Source: Enorma phocaeensis
GTDB taxonomy: Bacteria > Actinomycetota > Coriobacteriia > Coriobacteriales > Coriobacteriaceae
Length of the DNA stretch: 44,973 bases
Direction: 5' to 3'
Assembly: GCF_016901575.1 (NCBI RefSeq)
Contig: NZ_JACJKQ010000018.1
Coordinates: forward strand, 1-44,973
Below, piece by piece: positions 35,623-44,147 of this stretch (its first letter is position 1; each line of letters opens with the position of its first letter). Made by a program: the position numbers and the translations under genes. The notes under the pieces were generated by a model. That model had not been told where the DNA came from and did no database searches. It saw only the letters and a program-made list of their open reading frames with translations.

Positions 35623-37197
35623 CTACCTCGGCTCGATGGCGTTGACAACAACTTCCTGGAGATAGGGGTCGCTGCTAAAAAGCAAATCAGAGGCTCGATC
35701 GGTCGCCACCATGTCATCGCGTATCTCGATATAGGTATATGCTCCACCCGTCTGGAGGTCGACGATCTCGCTCGCCTCGTCCAACGAGTAATAGTCAGAC
35801 GGATCGGATGAGTTGCGCATATAGGCGTCGCCGATGATATAGGCCCAGCGATTTGCCCACACGACGGCATATTTGCCCCCACCGAGCGGGACGCTGCCCA
35901 TGCATGACGTGGCAATGTCGCCCATCACCTGCGAGGGGCCGTCTTGCACGGTGATGGTGCAGATATCGAGCCTGCGATATTCCGAAGACCTGACGGTCAC
36001 GCTGTCGCCTTCGACGTCGGCCTCGACGCGCCCGTCCCAATAGGCAGGCAGATACAGCTCGAAAGAGTCCGCAACTACATGGCGGGCTTCTTCGGCAGCC
36101 TTGCGAGCCGCCTCCTGCCGAGCAGCTTCGGCAGCTCTGACGGCGTCGTCGCGACGCTTTTCGGCAGCCGTGCGCAACGCCTGAGCATCCGGCGCACCTT
36201 CGGAAGCGTCGTCCGCCGCATAGCGCCAGGCCGCATCGATCTGGTCGTCTGTCACCTCGGCCGCCGCAACGGGAGCAAGCGAGAAGGAGCATGCGGGCAA
36301 CTCGCCCGCAGCGGCATCCTCGGCAACAAACGAGAGGTGCTGCGACGCGCCGTCTATCGTGTAGACCGTCCCGTCGGCAGCAATGGGCGACGCGGCTATG
36401 GAAACGTCGTACTCCCCCTGAACAAGCAGCAGTCCCAGCACCATGGTGGCGAGCAAGGCCACCAGCATGGGGACGCTCATGTACAAAAACCAATCGATGA
36501 AGCCCGGGTTGGCGCCGCCTGCCTCGGCGCTGTACTGCGCAACGAGCGGGTTCAGCGTGGAGTCGCCGGTGAGAAAGAAGGTCGACGCCGCAGGAGCCGC
36601 GGCAAACACCAAGAAGCCGAGCTTTGCCTTGTCATCATCACCATAGTTGGCTGACGACGCGATCACCGACACCACGGCGAGAATCAGAAAGGCGCGCGGG
36701 AAGGGATGCGGGATCAGAAGCGACAAGATGAGCGTCAACGCAAAGATCGAGATGACGAGGCTCTTGTAGCCTTTCACAAAACGGAGCATAAACGCATAGG
36801 CGATGCGCTCGCCAAGGCCGGAGTCCTTGACGGCCGAGGCGATGAGGTAGACTCCGATGACGAGCCACATGGTCGCCTTGGTCCAAGAGCTAAATGTGCT
36901 CGCAACGGTCGCAGACAGGCTTGGGCTGCCGGCGTCATCGGTGCACACCTGAAAGAGGATGAGCAGCACGCAGTACAGCACGCCCACATATCCGGGCTGC
37001 GCCACGCCGCAGGCCCACCACACCACCGTTCCCAGCGTGAGCGCCAAACACGTTTGGCCCCCTTCAGAAAGCGCGGTCTCGCTGAGGCCGCCAAGCGGCA
37101 GAAACTTTACCAGCAAAAAGACGATGATGCCGGCGATGAAGCCGATTTCGCGCTTCCCGATGCGACGCGGCGCCGCGGCCCCAACAGCTTGTGCCAT
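35623..37197 (-). CDS. Chimeric half DASS transporter with coiled coil and soluble C-terminal domain
   Basis: 524 residues in three parts. Residues 15-260 align with the first half of the DASS transporter at 27572-28945, sharing GLGERIAY, LSLLIPHP-PRAFLI and TGDSTLNPLVA, with about six or seven helices. Where the second membrane half should follow, it continues as a soluble region: residues 262-335 unknown, a charged Ala/Arg/Glu helix (about 343-373), and a domain (about 375-520) with SFELYLPAYWDGRVEADVEG and a Trp-rich middle (VVWANRWAYIIGDAYM). The frame is continuous with no frameshift sign. I recall similar soluble domains in Coriobacteriia exported proteins. It cannot work as an ordinary two-fold DASS carrier. 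ATG 37197 follows AGGAGTGGGG. Confidence 0.75.
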   Translation of the reverse strand: MAQAVGAAAPRRIGKREIGFIAGIIVFLLVKFLPLGGLSETALSEGGQTCLALTLGTVVWWACGVAQPGYVGVLYCVLLILFQVCTDDAGSPSLSATVASTFSSWTKATMWLVIGVYLIASAVKDSGLGERIAYAFMLRFVKGYKSLVISIFALTLILSLLIPHPFPRAFLILAVVSVIASSANYGDDDKAKLGFLVFAAAPAASTFFLTGDSTLNPLVAQYSAEAGGANPGFIDWFLYMSVPMLVALLATMVLGLLLVQGEYDVSIAASPIAADGTVYTIDGASQHLSFVAEDAAAGELPACSFSLAPVAAAEVTDDQIDAAWRYAADDASEGAPDAQALRTAAEKRRDDAVRAAEAARQEAARKAAEEARHVVADSFELYLPAYWDGRVEADVEGDSVTVRSSEYRRLDICTITVQDGPSQVMGDIATSCMGSVPLGGGKYAVVWANRWAYIIGDAYMRNSSDPSDYYSLDEASEIVDLQTGGAYTYIEIRDDMVATDRASDLLFSSDPYLQEVVVNAIEPR

Positions 37198-37566
37198 ATT
37201 CCCCACTCCTTCCCATACGTGCGGCACGCGCGATGCGGTGCCCTCTCGCTCGCCGCCGCCCTGACAAGCGTCTGGACGATGCGGCGTTGTACTGACGCCG
37301 TCGATGGTGGGATGTGTTGTCGGAACACAGTCAAGAATCTTTTGCCTGCCGCGCCGTTCACGGGCAAAAAGCGACCGCCCGCACGATGCCGCGCTGGCAC
37401 GCTGCTTGCCGAGGCGCGATCGAGCGTATGGCCACGCCGCCGTTTGGGTCCTCGCGATGGTGGCGTTTTGACCCTTTTTGCCGCGGCCGCAGGCGGCGAT
37501 GCCGAGGCGAGAGAAAATGAGACGAAACGACCCCGTCCCCAATCAACCACCTAGAAAGGCGCGCCG
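37198..37566. other. Divergent gap between the chimeric transporter and the phosphatase remnant
   Basis: 369 bp. It contains a TGTGTT-N5-AACACA dyad (37313-37329), a possible operator for the chimeric transporter, and a TTTTGCC / GGCAAAA stem just after. No convincing gene in either direction. Confidence 0.4.
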
Positions 37567-37617
37567 ATGCACCGCATTCTCTTTATCTGCCACGGCAACA
37601 TCTGCCTCAGGAACTAG
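37567..37617 (+). pseudogene. Remnant of a low-molecular-weight protein tyrosine phosphatase gene
   Basis: The reading MHRILFICHGNICLRN followed by TAG is the start of an LMW-PTP (family opening: RILFVCHGNICRSP). It has an AAAGGCGCG site before the ATG, so it was a real gene. Family homology stops within the phosphate-binding loop (CHGNIC kept, RSP lost), and no remaining part of the protein is found downstream in any frame. The break coincides with the beginning of the restriction-modification island, suggesting that insertion or deletion removed the other ~140 codons. Confidence 0.7.
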
Positions 37618-37700
37618 AACGCCAGATAAATGATGGTTTATTGACAGCTCGAGAGGTTCCATACTCCAGTTTTACACCACAGGGTGCTTCGCAAACGATA

Positions 37701-37732
37701 GAGGGGCCAAGAGATGGAACTCTCGGCCCCTC
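37701..37732 (+). terminator. Intrinsic terminator after the remnant gene
   Basis: GAGGGGCCAAGAG / CTCTCGGCCCCTC (13 positions, one mismatch, 6-nt loop), followed by TCTTTAT. It shields the hsd operon from upstream transcription. Confidence 0.75.
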
Positions 37733-37824
37733 TCTTTATCAAACGGTGCGGTTAATGAGTTCCCATCTCCTACAGTGACCCATCGACCATTCGGCCCATC
37801 TTCAGTCGCAGGGGCTCTATCTAG

Positions 37825-37852
37825 TTCACCAAAAAATGGCTGATGATAGAAT
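37825..37852 (+). promoter_or_regulatory. Likely hsdRMS promoter
   Basis: TTCACC (37825-37830), 16-bp spacer, TAGAAT (37847-37852). Lies 52 bp before hsdR. Spacer and -10 match the atp promoter. Confidence 0.5.
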
Positions 37853-37863
37853 AACGCCTGTTA

Positions 37864-37878
37864 GTCGTCGTTGACGAC
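37864..37878. promoter_or_regulatory. Palindrome between the promoter and hsdR
   Basis: GTCGTC-GTT-GACGAC, a perfect dyad about 12 bp after the -10. It is in the position of a repressor site or 5'-end hairpin. No controller (C) protein gene is in the visible part of the island. Confidence 0.4.
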
Positions 37879-37904
37879 ATGGCGAAGCTACCTGAGGTAT
37901 CAGC

Positions 37905-40900
37905 ATGAAGCACGCTTACATAGAATACGACTCATCGCGAATCAATGAAGACTGGTTCGAGCAGGTTGTCGTCGAACACCTCGTCGACAACCTCGGATAC
38001 GAGCATCTTTATGGGCCGGACGTCCGCCGCTCCTCAGATGACTACCGTGATGTGTTCCTGCCCGACGTATTGCCCGACGCTCTGGCGCGAATCAACAAGG
38101 GGCTCCCCTCCGCCGCAATCGATGAGGCCATCCTCAAGATTTCGAACGTCGAGGGCGGTACGTTGGAGCAGCGCAACGAGACCTTCAACGACTATCTCCA
38201 GTCGGGCGTCGAGGTGCGCTACTTCGACGGCGAGCAGGACCGGGACGAGATCGTTCGCCTGCTTGACTTCGACGACCCCGGCAACAACGACTTCCATGTC
38301 GTAAACCAGTGGACGTTCGTCGAGTACTCCGAGAAGCGTCCTGACGTCATCGTGTTCGTCAACGGCATGCCACTCGTCATGTTCGAACTCAAGTCACCAT
38401 CGCGCGAGGAGACGGATGCGTCTGACGCCTACAAGCAGCTCCGTCAGTACATGCGCCAGATCCCCGGCATGTTCGTCCCCAACGTCTTCTGCGTCATGAG
38501 TGACATGTCCGAGACACGGGTGGGCACCATCACGGCGGACGAGGACCGCTTCGTGGCCTGGAAATCCGTGGACGGGGACTACTCCGAGACCAAGGCCGCG
38601 ACGTGGAAGACGATGCTCGACGGCATGCTTCCCAAGGAGCGGCTGCTCGACATAGTCCGCAACTTCGTGTGTTTCAACGACTCCAACGACAGGATTGTCA
38701 AGATCCTCGCCGCCTACCACCAGTACTTCGGCGTGCGCAAGGCCATCGAGCGGGCCACGAAGGCCGTTGAGGGCGACGGTAAGATCGGCGTGTTCTGGCA
38801 CACACAGGGTTCCGGCAAGTCCCTCTCCATGGTCTTCTTCGCACACCTGCTCCAGAGCAGGCTCGACAGTCCGACCATCGTGGTCATCACGGACCGCAAC
38901 GACCTCGACGACCAGCTCTACGGCCAGTTCGGGCGCTGCTCCGCGTTCCTCCGCCAGACACCGGTCCAGGCGGAGAGCCGCAAGGACCTCAAGGACCTGC
39001 TTGAGGGGCGCGAGGCAAACGGCATCATCTTCACCACCATGCAGAAGTTTACCGACGGCGATGAGCCCCTGTGCGACCGCAGCAACGTCGTCGTAATGGT
39101 CGACGAGGCCCATCGCGGCCAGTACGGCCTCACCGAGAGGATGGACGCCTCCGGCAAGGTCAGCGTGGGCGCTGCCCGCGTGGTACGCAAGGCGCTTCCC
39201 AACGCCTCCTACATCGGGTTCACCGGCACACCCATCGCGCTGGAGGACCGTAACACCAGAGAGATATTCGGCGACTACATCGACGTCTATGACATGACCC
39301 AGTCGGTCGAGGACGAGTCGACGAAGCCCGTCTACTACGAGAGCCGCGTGGTGGCGCTCCACCTCGACGAGAACGCGCTCGGGCGCATCGATGACGCGTA
39401 CCGCGAGTTCGCCAACCAAGCCGACGAGGCGACCGTGCAAAAGTCCAAGCACGACCTGGGCGGGCTGGACGCCATCTTCGATACTCCGGAGACCATCGAT
39501 GCTCTGTGCAGAGACATCGTCGAGCACTACGAGGAGAACCGCGCCGACGTGCTGGCAGGCAAGGCGCTCATCGTGGCGTACAGCCGCCCCATCGCGATGA
39601 AGATCTACAAGCGAATCATGGAGCTGCGCCCCGGCTGGAAGGACAAGGTCGGCGTCGTGATGACGATGTCCAACCAGGACCCCGAGGAGTGGTTCGAGGT
39701 CTGCGGCGGCTCCAAGCACAAGAAGGACATGGAGCAGCGCTTCAAGAACGATGACGACCCGCTCAAGATCGCCATCGTCGTGGACATGTGGCTCACCGGC
39801 TTCGATGTGCCGAGTCTGTCCACCATGTACGTCTTCAAGCCCATGAAGGGCTATAACCTCATGCAGGCCATAGCCCGTGTGAACCGCGTCTGCCGAGGCA
39901 AGGAGGGCGGTCTGGTCGTCGACTACATCGGCATCGCCCGCGCCCTCAAGCAAGCCATGAAGGACTATACCAACCGCGACCAGTCAAACTACGGCAACAT
40001 GGACGTCGCCGCGACGGCCTACCCAAAGTTCCTGGAGAAGCTCGACGTGTGCCGCGACCTCATGTACGGCTTCGACTACCGCAAGCTCATCTTCACAGAC
40101 AAGAAGGCCGAGCTCGCGAGCGCCATCGCGGAGGGCGTCGACTGGCTGCTCGAACCCAAGCGGCAGGACGACGCAGAGGAGTTCCTCAAGCAGTGCCAAC
40201 TCATGAACCAGGCCCTCAGCCTGTGCAAGAGCCTGGTCTCGCACGAGGACCAGCACGAGGCGGCGTACCTCTCGGTCCTGCGCGTCCAGGTGCTGAGGCT
40301 CACGGGGCGCAAATCCGGGGGTTCGGGAGGCATGACCTACGCGGAGTTCAACAAGCAGGTGACCGAGATCCTGCAACAGACCGTCCATGCGGACGGGGTT
40401 CTCAACCTCTTCGACAACCAGGACGTCGAGATCTCCCTCTTCGACGAGGCGTTCCTCGCCGAGGTCGCCAACATGAAGGAGAAGAACGTCGCCGTCGAGA
40501 GTCTGAAGCGCCTCATCAAGGAGCGCGTGCGGGCCTACCAGCGCACGAGCGTGGTCAAGGCCCAGAAGTTCAGCGACATGCTCCAGGGCACGCTCAACTC
40601 CTACCTCAACGGCATGCTCACCAACGCCGAAGTCATCGAGGAGCTCGTCAAGATGGCCAAGGACATGATGAGGGACAGGACCGACGCCGAGAAGCTCGGA
40701 CTGAACGACGAGGAGATGGCCTTCTACGACGCCATAACCAAGCCCGAGGCGGTCAAGGACTTCTACGACAACGACCAGCTCGTGTCCATCACACGGGAGC
40801 TCACCGAGACCCTGCAGAGGAGCGCCACGATAGACTGGCAGAAGAAGGAGAGCGCCCGTGCGGGCATGCGCCGCGCGATCAAGCGCCTCCTGCGCAAGTA

Positions 40901-40988
40901 CAAGTACCCGCCCGAGGGCGTCGATGACGCCATGGAGACGGTCATGGAGCAGTGCGAGCTCTGGGCCGACACGAAGATCTACGAATAG
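37905..40988 (+). CDS. hsdR: Type I restriction enzyme, endonuclease and translocase subunit
   Basis: 1027-residue HsdR. N-terminal nuclease with the PD-(D/E)xK pattern: PDVIVFVNGMPLVMFELKSP (about residues 145-165). The superfamily 2 helicase motor follows: Walker A GSGKS (about 302), DEAH (about 400), GFTGTP (about 439), ending with the ARVNR region (AIARVNRVCRGKEGG). C-terminal helical part binds the methylase core. It translocates DNA with ATP and cuts far from unmethylated sites. ATG 37905 follows GAGGTATCAGC. Full length, no broken motif. First gene of hsdR-M-orf-S. Confidence 0.95.
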   Translation: MKHAYIEYDSSRINEDWFEQVVVEHLVDNLGYEHLYGPDVRRSSDDYRDVFLPDVLPDALARINKGLPSAAIDEAILKISNVEGGTLEQRNETFNDYLQSGVEVRYFDGEQDRDEIVRLLDFDDPGNNDFHVVNQWTFVEYSEKRPDVIVFVNGMPLVMFELKSPSREETDASDAYKQLRQYMRQIPGMFVPNVFCVMSDMSETRVGTITADEDRFVAWKSVDGDYSETKAATWKTMLDGMLPKERLLDIVRNFVCFNDSNDRIVKILAAYHQYFGVRKAIERATKAVEGDGKIGVFWHTQGSGKSLSMVFFAHLLQSRLDSPTIVVITDRNDLDDQLYGQFGRCSAFLRQTPVQAESRKDLKDLLEGREANGIIFTTMQKFTDGDEPLCDRSNVVVMVDEAHRGQYGLTERMDASGKVSVGAARVVRKALPNASYIGFTGTPIALEDRNTREIFGDYIDVYDMTQSVEDESTKPVYYESRVVALHLDENALGRIDDAYREFANQADEATVQKSKHDLGGLDAIFDTPETIDALCRDIVEHYEENRADVLAGKALIVAYSRPIAMKIYKRIMELRPGWKDKVGVVMTMSNQDPEEWFEVCGGSKHKKDMEQRFKNDDDPLKIAIVVDMWLTGFDVPSLSTMYVFKPMKGYNLMQAIARVNRVCRGKEGGLVVDYIGIARALKQAMKDYTNRDQSNYGNMDVAATAYPKFLEKLDVCRDLMYGFDYRKLIFTDKKAELASAIAEGVDWLLEPKRQDDAEEFLKQCQLMNQALSLCKSLVSHEDQHEAAYLSVLRVQVLRLTGRKSGGSGGMTYAEFNKQVTEILQQTVHADGVLNLFDNQDVEISLFDEAFLAEVANMKEKNVAVESLKRLIKERVRAYQRTSVVKAQKFSDMLQGTLNSYLNGMLTNAEVIEELVKMAKDMMRDRTDAEKLGLNDEEMAFYDAITKPEAVKDFYDNDQLVSITRELTETLQRSATIDWQKKESARAGMRRAIKRLLRKYKYPPEGVDDAMETVMEQCELWADTKIYE

Positions 40989-40997
40989 GAGCTGCGT

Positions 40998-42524
40998 ATG
41001 GCACGCAAGAAGAAGGATAACACCGCCGAGATCGGCTTCGAGCAGCAGATCTGGAGCGCTGCCGACAAGCTGCGCGGCAATATCGATGCCTCCGAGTACA
41101 AGAACGTCGTGCTCGGTCTCATCTTCCTCAAGTACATCTCCGACAAGTTCGACCAGCGCCACCAGGAGCTTGTCGACGAGGGAGAGGGCTTCGAGGAGGA
41201 TCGCGACGAGTATACGGCGGAGAACATCTTCTTCGTGCCGGAAAGCGCCCGCTGGAAAACCATCGCCGCCGCCGCGCACACCCCCGAGGTGGGCAAGGTC
41301 ATCGACGAGGCCATGCGCCAGATCGAGGCGGAGAACGACAAGCTCAAGAACATCCTCCCCAAGAACTTCGCCCGCCAGGAGCTGGACAAGCGCCGCCTGG
41401 GCGAGGTCGTGGACCTCTTCACCAACGTGCAGATGGCAGAGAAGGGCGACACGCGCGACATCCTGGGACGCACCTACGAGTACTGCCTCTCCAAGTTCGC
41501 GGAGGCAGAGGGCAAGAATGCGGGCGAGTTCTACACGCCCGCCTGCGTTGTCAGGACGCTCGTCGAGGTCATCGAGCCCTACCATGGTCGCGTCTACGAT
41601 CCCTGCTGTGGTTCGGGCGGCATGTTCGTTCAGTCGGCGGAATTCGTGAAGCGCCACCAGGGCAACATCGACGACCTGTCGATCTACGGCCAGGAGAGCA
41701 ACCCCACCACGTGGAAGATGGCAACCATGAACCTTGCCATCAGGGGCATCGATGCGGACCTGGGCAAGCAGAACGCCGACACGTTCTTCAACGACCTACA
41801 CCGCACGGAGAAGTTCGACTTCATCCTCGCCAACCCGCCCTTCAACCTCTCTGACTGGGGCGGCGACAAGCTCAAGGAGGACCCGCGCTGGGAATATGGC
41901 GTCCCGCCCGAGGGCAACGCGAACTTCGCTTGGGTCCAGCACATGGTGCACCACCTCAACCGTACCGGCCGCATGGGCATGGTACTCGCCAACGGCTCGC
42001 TCTCCAGCCAGACGAACAACGAGGGCGAGATAAGGGCACGGCTCATCGAAGCCGATCTGATTGAGGGCATCATCGCCATGCCCGACAAGCTCTTCTACAG
42101 TACGGGTATCCCGGTAAGCCTGTGGATCATCACCAAGAAGAAGGCCCAGCCCGGAAAGACCCTGTTCATCGACGCCCGCAACATGGGCACCATGGTGTCA
42201 CGCAAGCTCCGCGAGTTCACTGAGGAGGACATCGCCAAGGTCGCCGGGGCGTTCGACGCGTTCCGCGAGGGAACGCTCGAAGAGGAAAAGGGTTTCTCCG
42301 CCATTGCCTCCATCGAGGACATCAAGAAGCAGGACCACATCATCACGCCCGGTCGCTACGTTGGCATTCCCGACGCCGAGGACGACGGCGAGCCCTTCGA
42401 GGAGAAGATGGCGCGGCTGACCGGCGAGATCGCCAAGTGCTTCGAGGAGTCCAACCGCCTGCAGGAGCAGATCAAGAGGAACCTAGAAGCGATTGGATAT
42501 GGGATTCTTGGGGAGCGTGATTAG
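40998..42524 (+). CDS. hsdM: Type I restriction-modification methyltransferase subunit
   Basis: 508-residue N6-adenine methyltransferase. Helical N-terminal domain (FEQQIWSAADKLRGNIDASE, VVLGLIFLKYIS), then GEFYTPACVVRTLVEVI, SAM-binding DPCCGSGGMFV (about 201), catalytic ILANPPFNLSDWGG (NPPF at about 279). The C-terminal helix is a coiled coil (RLTGEIAKCFEESNRLQEQIK) that meets HsdS. It is 9 bp after hsdR with site AGGAGCTGCG. With HsdS it methylates both strands of the recognition sequence. Confidence 0.95.
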   Translation: MARKKKDNTAEIGFEQQIWSAADKLRGNIDASEYKNVVLGLIFLKYISDKFDQRHQELVDEGEGFEEDRDEYTAENIFFVPESARWKTIAAAAHTPEVGKVIDEAMRQIEAENDKLKNILPKNFARQELDKRRLGEVVDLFTNVQMAEKGDTRDILGRTYEYCLSKFAEAEGKNAGEFYTPACVVRTLVEVIEPYHGRVYDPCCGSGGMFVQSAEFVKRHQGNIDDLSIYGQESNPTTWKMATMNLAIRGIDADLGKQNADTFFNDLHRTEKFDFILANPPFNLSDWGGDKLKEDPRWEYGVPPEGNANFAWVQHMVHHLNRTGRMGMVLANGSLSSQTNNEGEIRARLIEADLIEGIIAMPDKLFYSTGIPVSLWIITKKKAQPGKTLFIDARNMGTMVSRKLREFTEEDIAKVAGAFDAFREGTLEEEKGFSAIASIEDIKKQDHIITPGRYVGIPDAEDDGEPFEEKMARLTGEIAKCFEESNRLQEQIKRNLEAIGYGILGERD

Positions 42525-42959
42525 TTGCTTACGGTTGCATTACGATATGCTGAAAACTTCGCGCCCCCCTGCGGAACGATTGCGGCACATCAAGAGCTAA
42601 TCGATCAATACGGCTTCGTCTGGTACGGGAAGCTCGGGGCCCCGGTATCCGCTGCCGTTTCACGCGAACTTCTTGAGCAGGATTCCCCCCGGGTCCTGCT
42701 TATCCACAGCGGCTCCACAGATAGGTTTTGGGCACATATCTCAGATATATCCCGTGAGCTGCCGGAGCGGAGGTATGTCCCCCCGTATTATCGCGACAAG
42801 GTCGGCGACTTCCACTGTTGGCTAAAGGTTGAGAAGCTCGTTGCCGCACCGCGCAATGTGATGGCAAGGTGCTTCGTTAGATCATCCGGAAAACCGCTAT
42901 CCGTCGCCTCAAGGCACAGTATGAGCCCTTACTTTATTGTTGACTACACTGAGGAGTGA
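42525..42959 (+). CDS. Unknown 144-residue protein between hsdM and hsdS
   Basis: It starts at TTG 42525 directly against the hsdM stop codon, with GGGGAG 9 bases before, and ends 6 bp before hsdS, so it is translated as part of the operon. Sequence signs: GTIAAHQELIDQYGFVWYGKLG, VLLIHSGSTDRFWAHISDI, YVPPYYRD, FHCWLKVEKL, SMSPYFIVDY. Strand-rich with several Trp and Tyr, no membrane segment. The layout reminds me of small PUA/EVE-like folds that read modified bases, but I cannot confirm that. Lower GC than hsdM. Could be an antirestriction regulator, accessory specificity factor or immunity protein. Confidence 0.8.
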   Translation: MLTVALRYAENFAPPCGTIAAHQELIDQYGFVWYGKLGAPVSAAVSRELLEQDSPRVLLIHSGSTDRFWAHISDISRELPERRYVPPYYRDKVGDFHCWLKVEKLVAAPRNVMARCFVRSSGKPLSVASRHSMSPYFIVDYTEE

Positions 42960-42965
42960 TAGCTA

Positions 42966-44147
42966 GTGTACGAACAGGCCAGCATCTCTGATATTGCCGA
43001 CGTTGTCACTGGAAAGACTCCGTCAACTAAGGACTCCGGATTGTGGGAGCCCGACATCCCATTCATCACTCCGAAAGACTTGCAGACAACGAAACACATC
43101 GCCACTACGGACAGACACGTTTCCAACGCAGTGAAAGACAGGTATTCCAAGCAGGTTGTTCCTGCTGGTTCAGTATGCGTTTCTTGCATTGGCAACCTTG
43201 GATACGTCGGTGTGACTGAGGTTACCTCACTGACGAATCAGCAGATCAACACCATCGTGCCCAATGATCCATGCGACTCAGACTACCTGTACTATGCCAT
43301 GAGGTGGTTATGGCCCTATTTCAAACATCTGGAGGGGCAATCGACCACCTTGTCAATTATCAATAAAAGCCAGTTCAAGCGTACTTCGATTCCCTGGCCG
43401 AATCAAAGATTGCGGCAAAGGATCTCTGATATTCTCAATCGTTTCGACGACATGATCGAGCTTAATCTGCGCACAAATGATTATTTGGCTGAGCTTCTCG
43501 ACGTATTGTTCGTGGATATGCTCAACGATGCCGACGCAAGCTGGGAGCGACTCTCGCTCTTAGATATCGCAAGCTATAAGAACGGCCTCGCGATGCAGAA
43601 GTTCCGCCCCGCTCCAGGTGATCCCGGCTTGCCAGTGCTTAAAATCAAGGAGCTCGGACAGGGGGTTTGCACACCGGATTCCGAACGCTGTGCGAGTACG
43701 ATAGACGAGAGCGTCAAAATCCATGACGGCAATCTCGTCTTCTCGTGGTCTGGAACGCTTCTGCTGGATTTTTGGGCAGGAGGCGACGCCGGACTCAACC
43801 AGCATCTATTCAAGGTCACCTCAGACAGGTATCCGAGCTGGCTTTACTATCTTTGGACAAAGCATCATATGGACAGATTTATCATGCTGGCAAAAGATCG
43901 CGCCACGACCATGGGGCACATCAAACGCAGTGCGCTGGCAGAATCCGAAGTCCTCATTCCGCCCGTAGAACAGCTAGAAGTCCTTACGCGAAGAATGCAG
44001 CCCATCGTTGACGAGCTGGTTGTAAACAAGATTCAGTCGCGCAATCTGGCAGGCCTTCGCGATGTCCTGCTCCCCAAGCTCATGTCGGGCGAAATTGACG
44101 TCTCAAACGTCAGGCTTTCTACGCTGCCAAATAATCATTTAGTTTAG
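42966..44147 (+). CDS. hsdS: Type I restriction-modification specificity subunit
   Basis: 393-residue HsdS with two target-recognition domains. TRD1 (about 1-150, starting ASISDIADVVTGKTPSTKDS) is followed by the conserved helical spacer (RISDILNRFDDMIELNLRTN), TRD2 (about 190-340, WERLSLLDIASYKNGLAMQK), and the second helical spacer (VLTRRMQPIVDELVVNKIQS, VLLPKLMSGEIDV). Start GTG 42966 with GAGGAG before. Codons 170-174 and the last codons lie inside a 15-bp inverted repeat, so the TRD2 half is on an invertible segment. The gene is more AT-rich than hsdR and hsdM, usual for specificity genes. Confidence 0.93.
   Translation: MYEQASISDIADVVTGKTPSTKDSGLWEPDIPFITPKDLQTTKHIATTDRHVSNAVKDRYSKQVVPAGSVCVSCIGNLGYVGVTEVTSLTNQQINTIVPNDPCDSDYLYYAMRWLWPYFKHLEGQSTTLSIINKSQFKRTSIPWPNQRLRQRISDILNRFDDMIELNLRTNDYLAELLDVLFVDMLNDADASWERLSLLDIASYKNGLAMQKFRPAPGDPGLPVLKIKELGQGVCTPDSERCASTIDESVKIHDGNLVFSWSGTLLLDFWAGGDAGLNQHLFKVTSDRYPSWLYYLWTKHHMDRFIMLAKDRATTMGHIKRSALAESEVLIPPVEQLEVLTRRMQPIVDELVVNKIQSRNLAGLRDVLLPKLMSGEIDVSNVRLSTLPNNHLV
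43475..43489 (+). repeat. Left inverted repeat of the hsdS switch
   Basis: AAATGATTATTTGGC within the central helical spacer of hsdS, encoding part of TNDYLA. Exact reverse complement at 44126-44140. Confidence 0.85.

Larger units (their letters stand above)
43475..44140. other. Predicted invertible segment carrying TRD2
   Basis: 666 bp between and including the two 15-bp repeats. In the present orientation hsdS is TRD1-TRD2. If inverted, hsdS would end after NDYLAA with TAG, and the minus-strand half gene would continue from NDYLA into ELLDVL and TRD2 in frame, ending LPNNHLCAD with TAA. All four junctions keep sensible frames, which chance would rarely give. Confidence 0.8.

Noticed and set aside
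38394-41657. Two minus-strand open frames of 519 and 557 codons antisense to hsdR and hsdM
   Set aside because: They come from the high third-position GC of hsdR/hsdM; Leu/Val/Asp/His-rich products with no motif.
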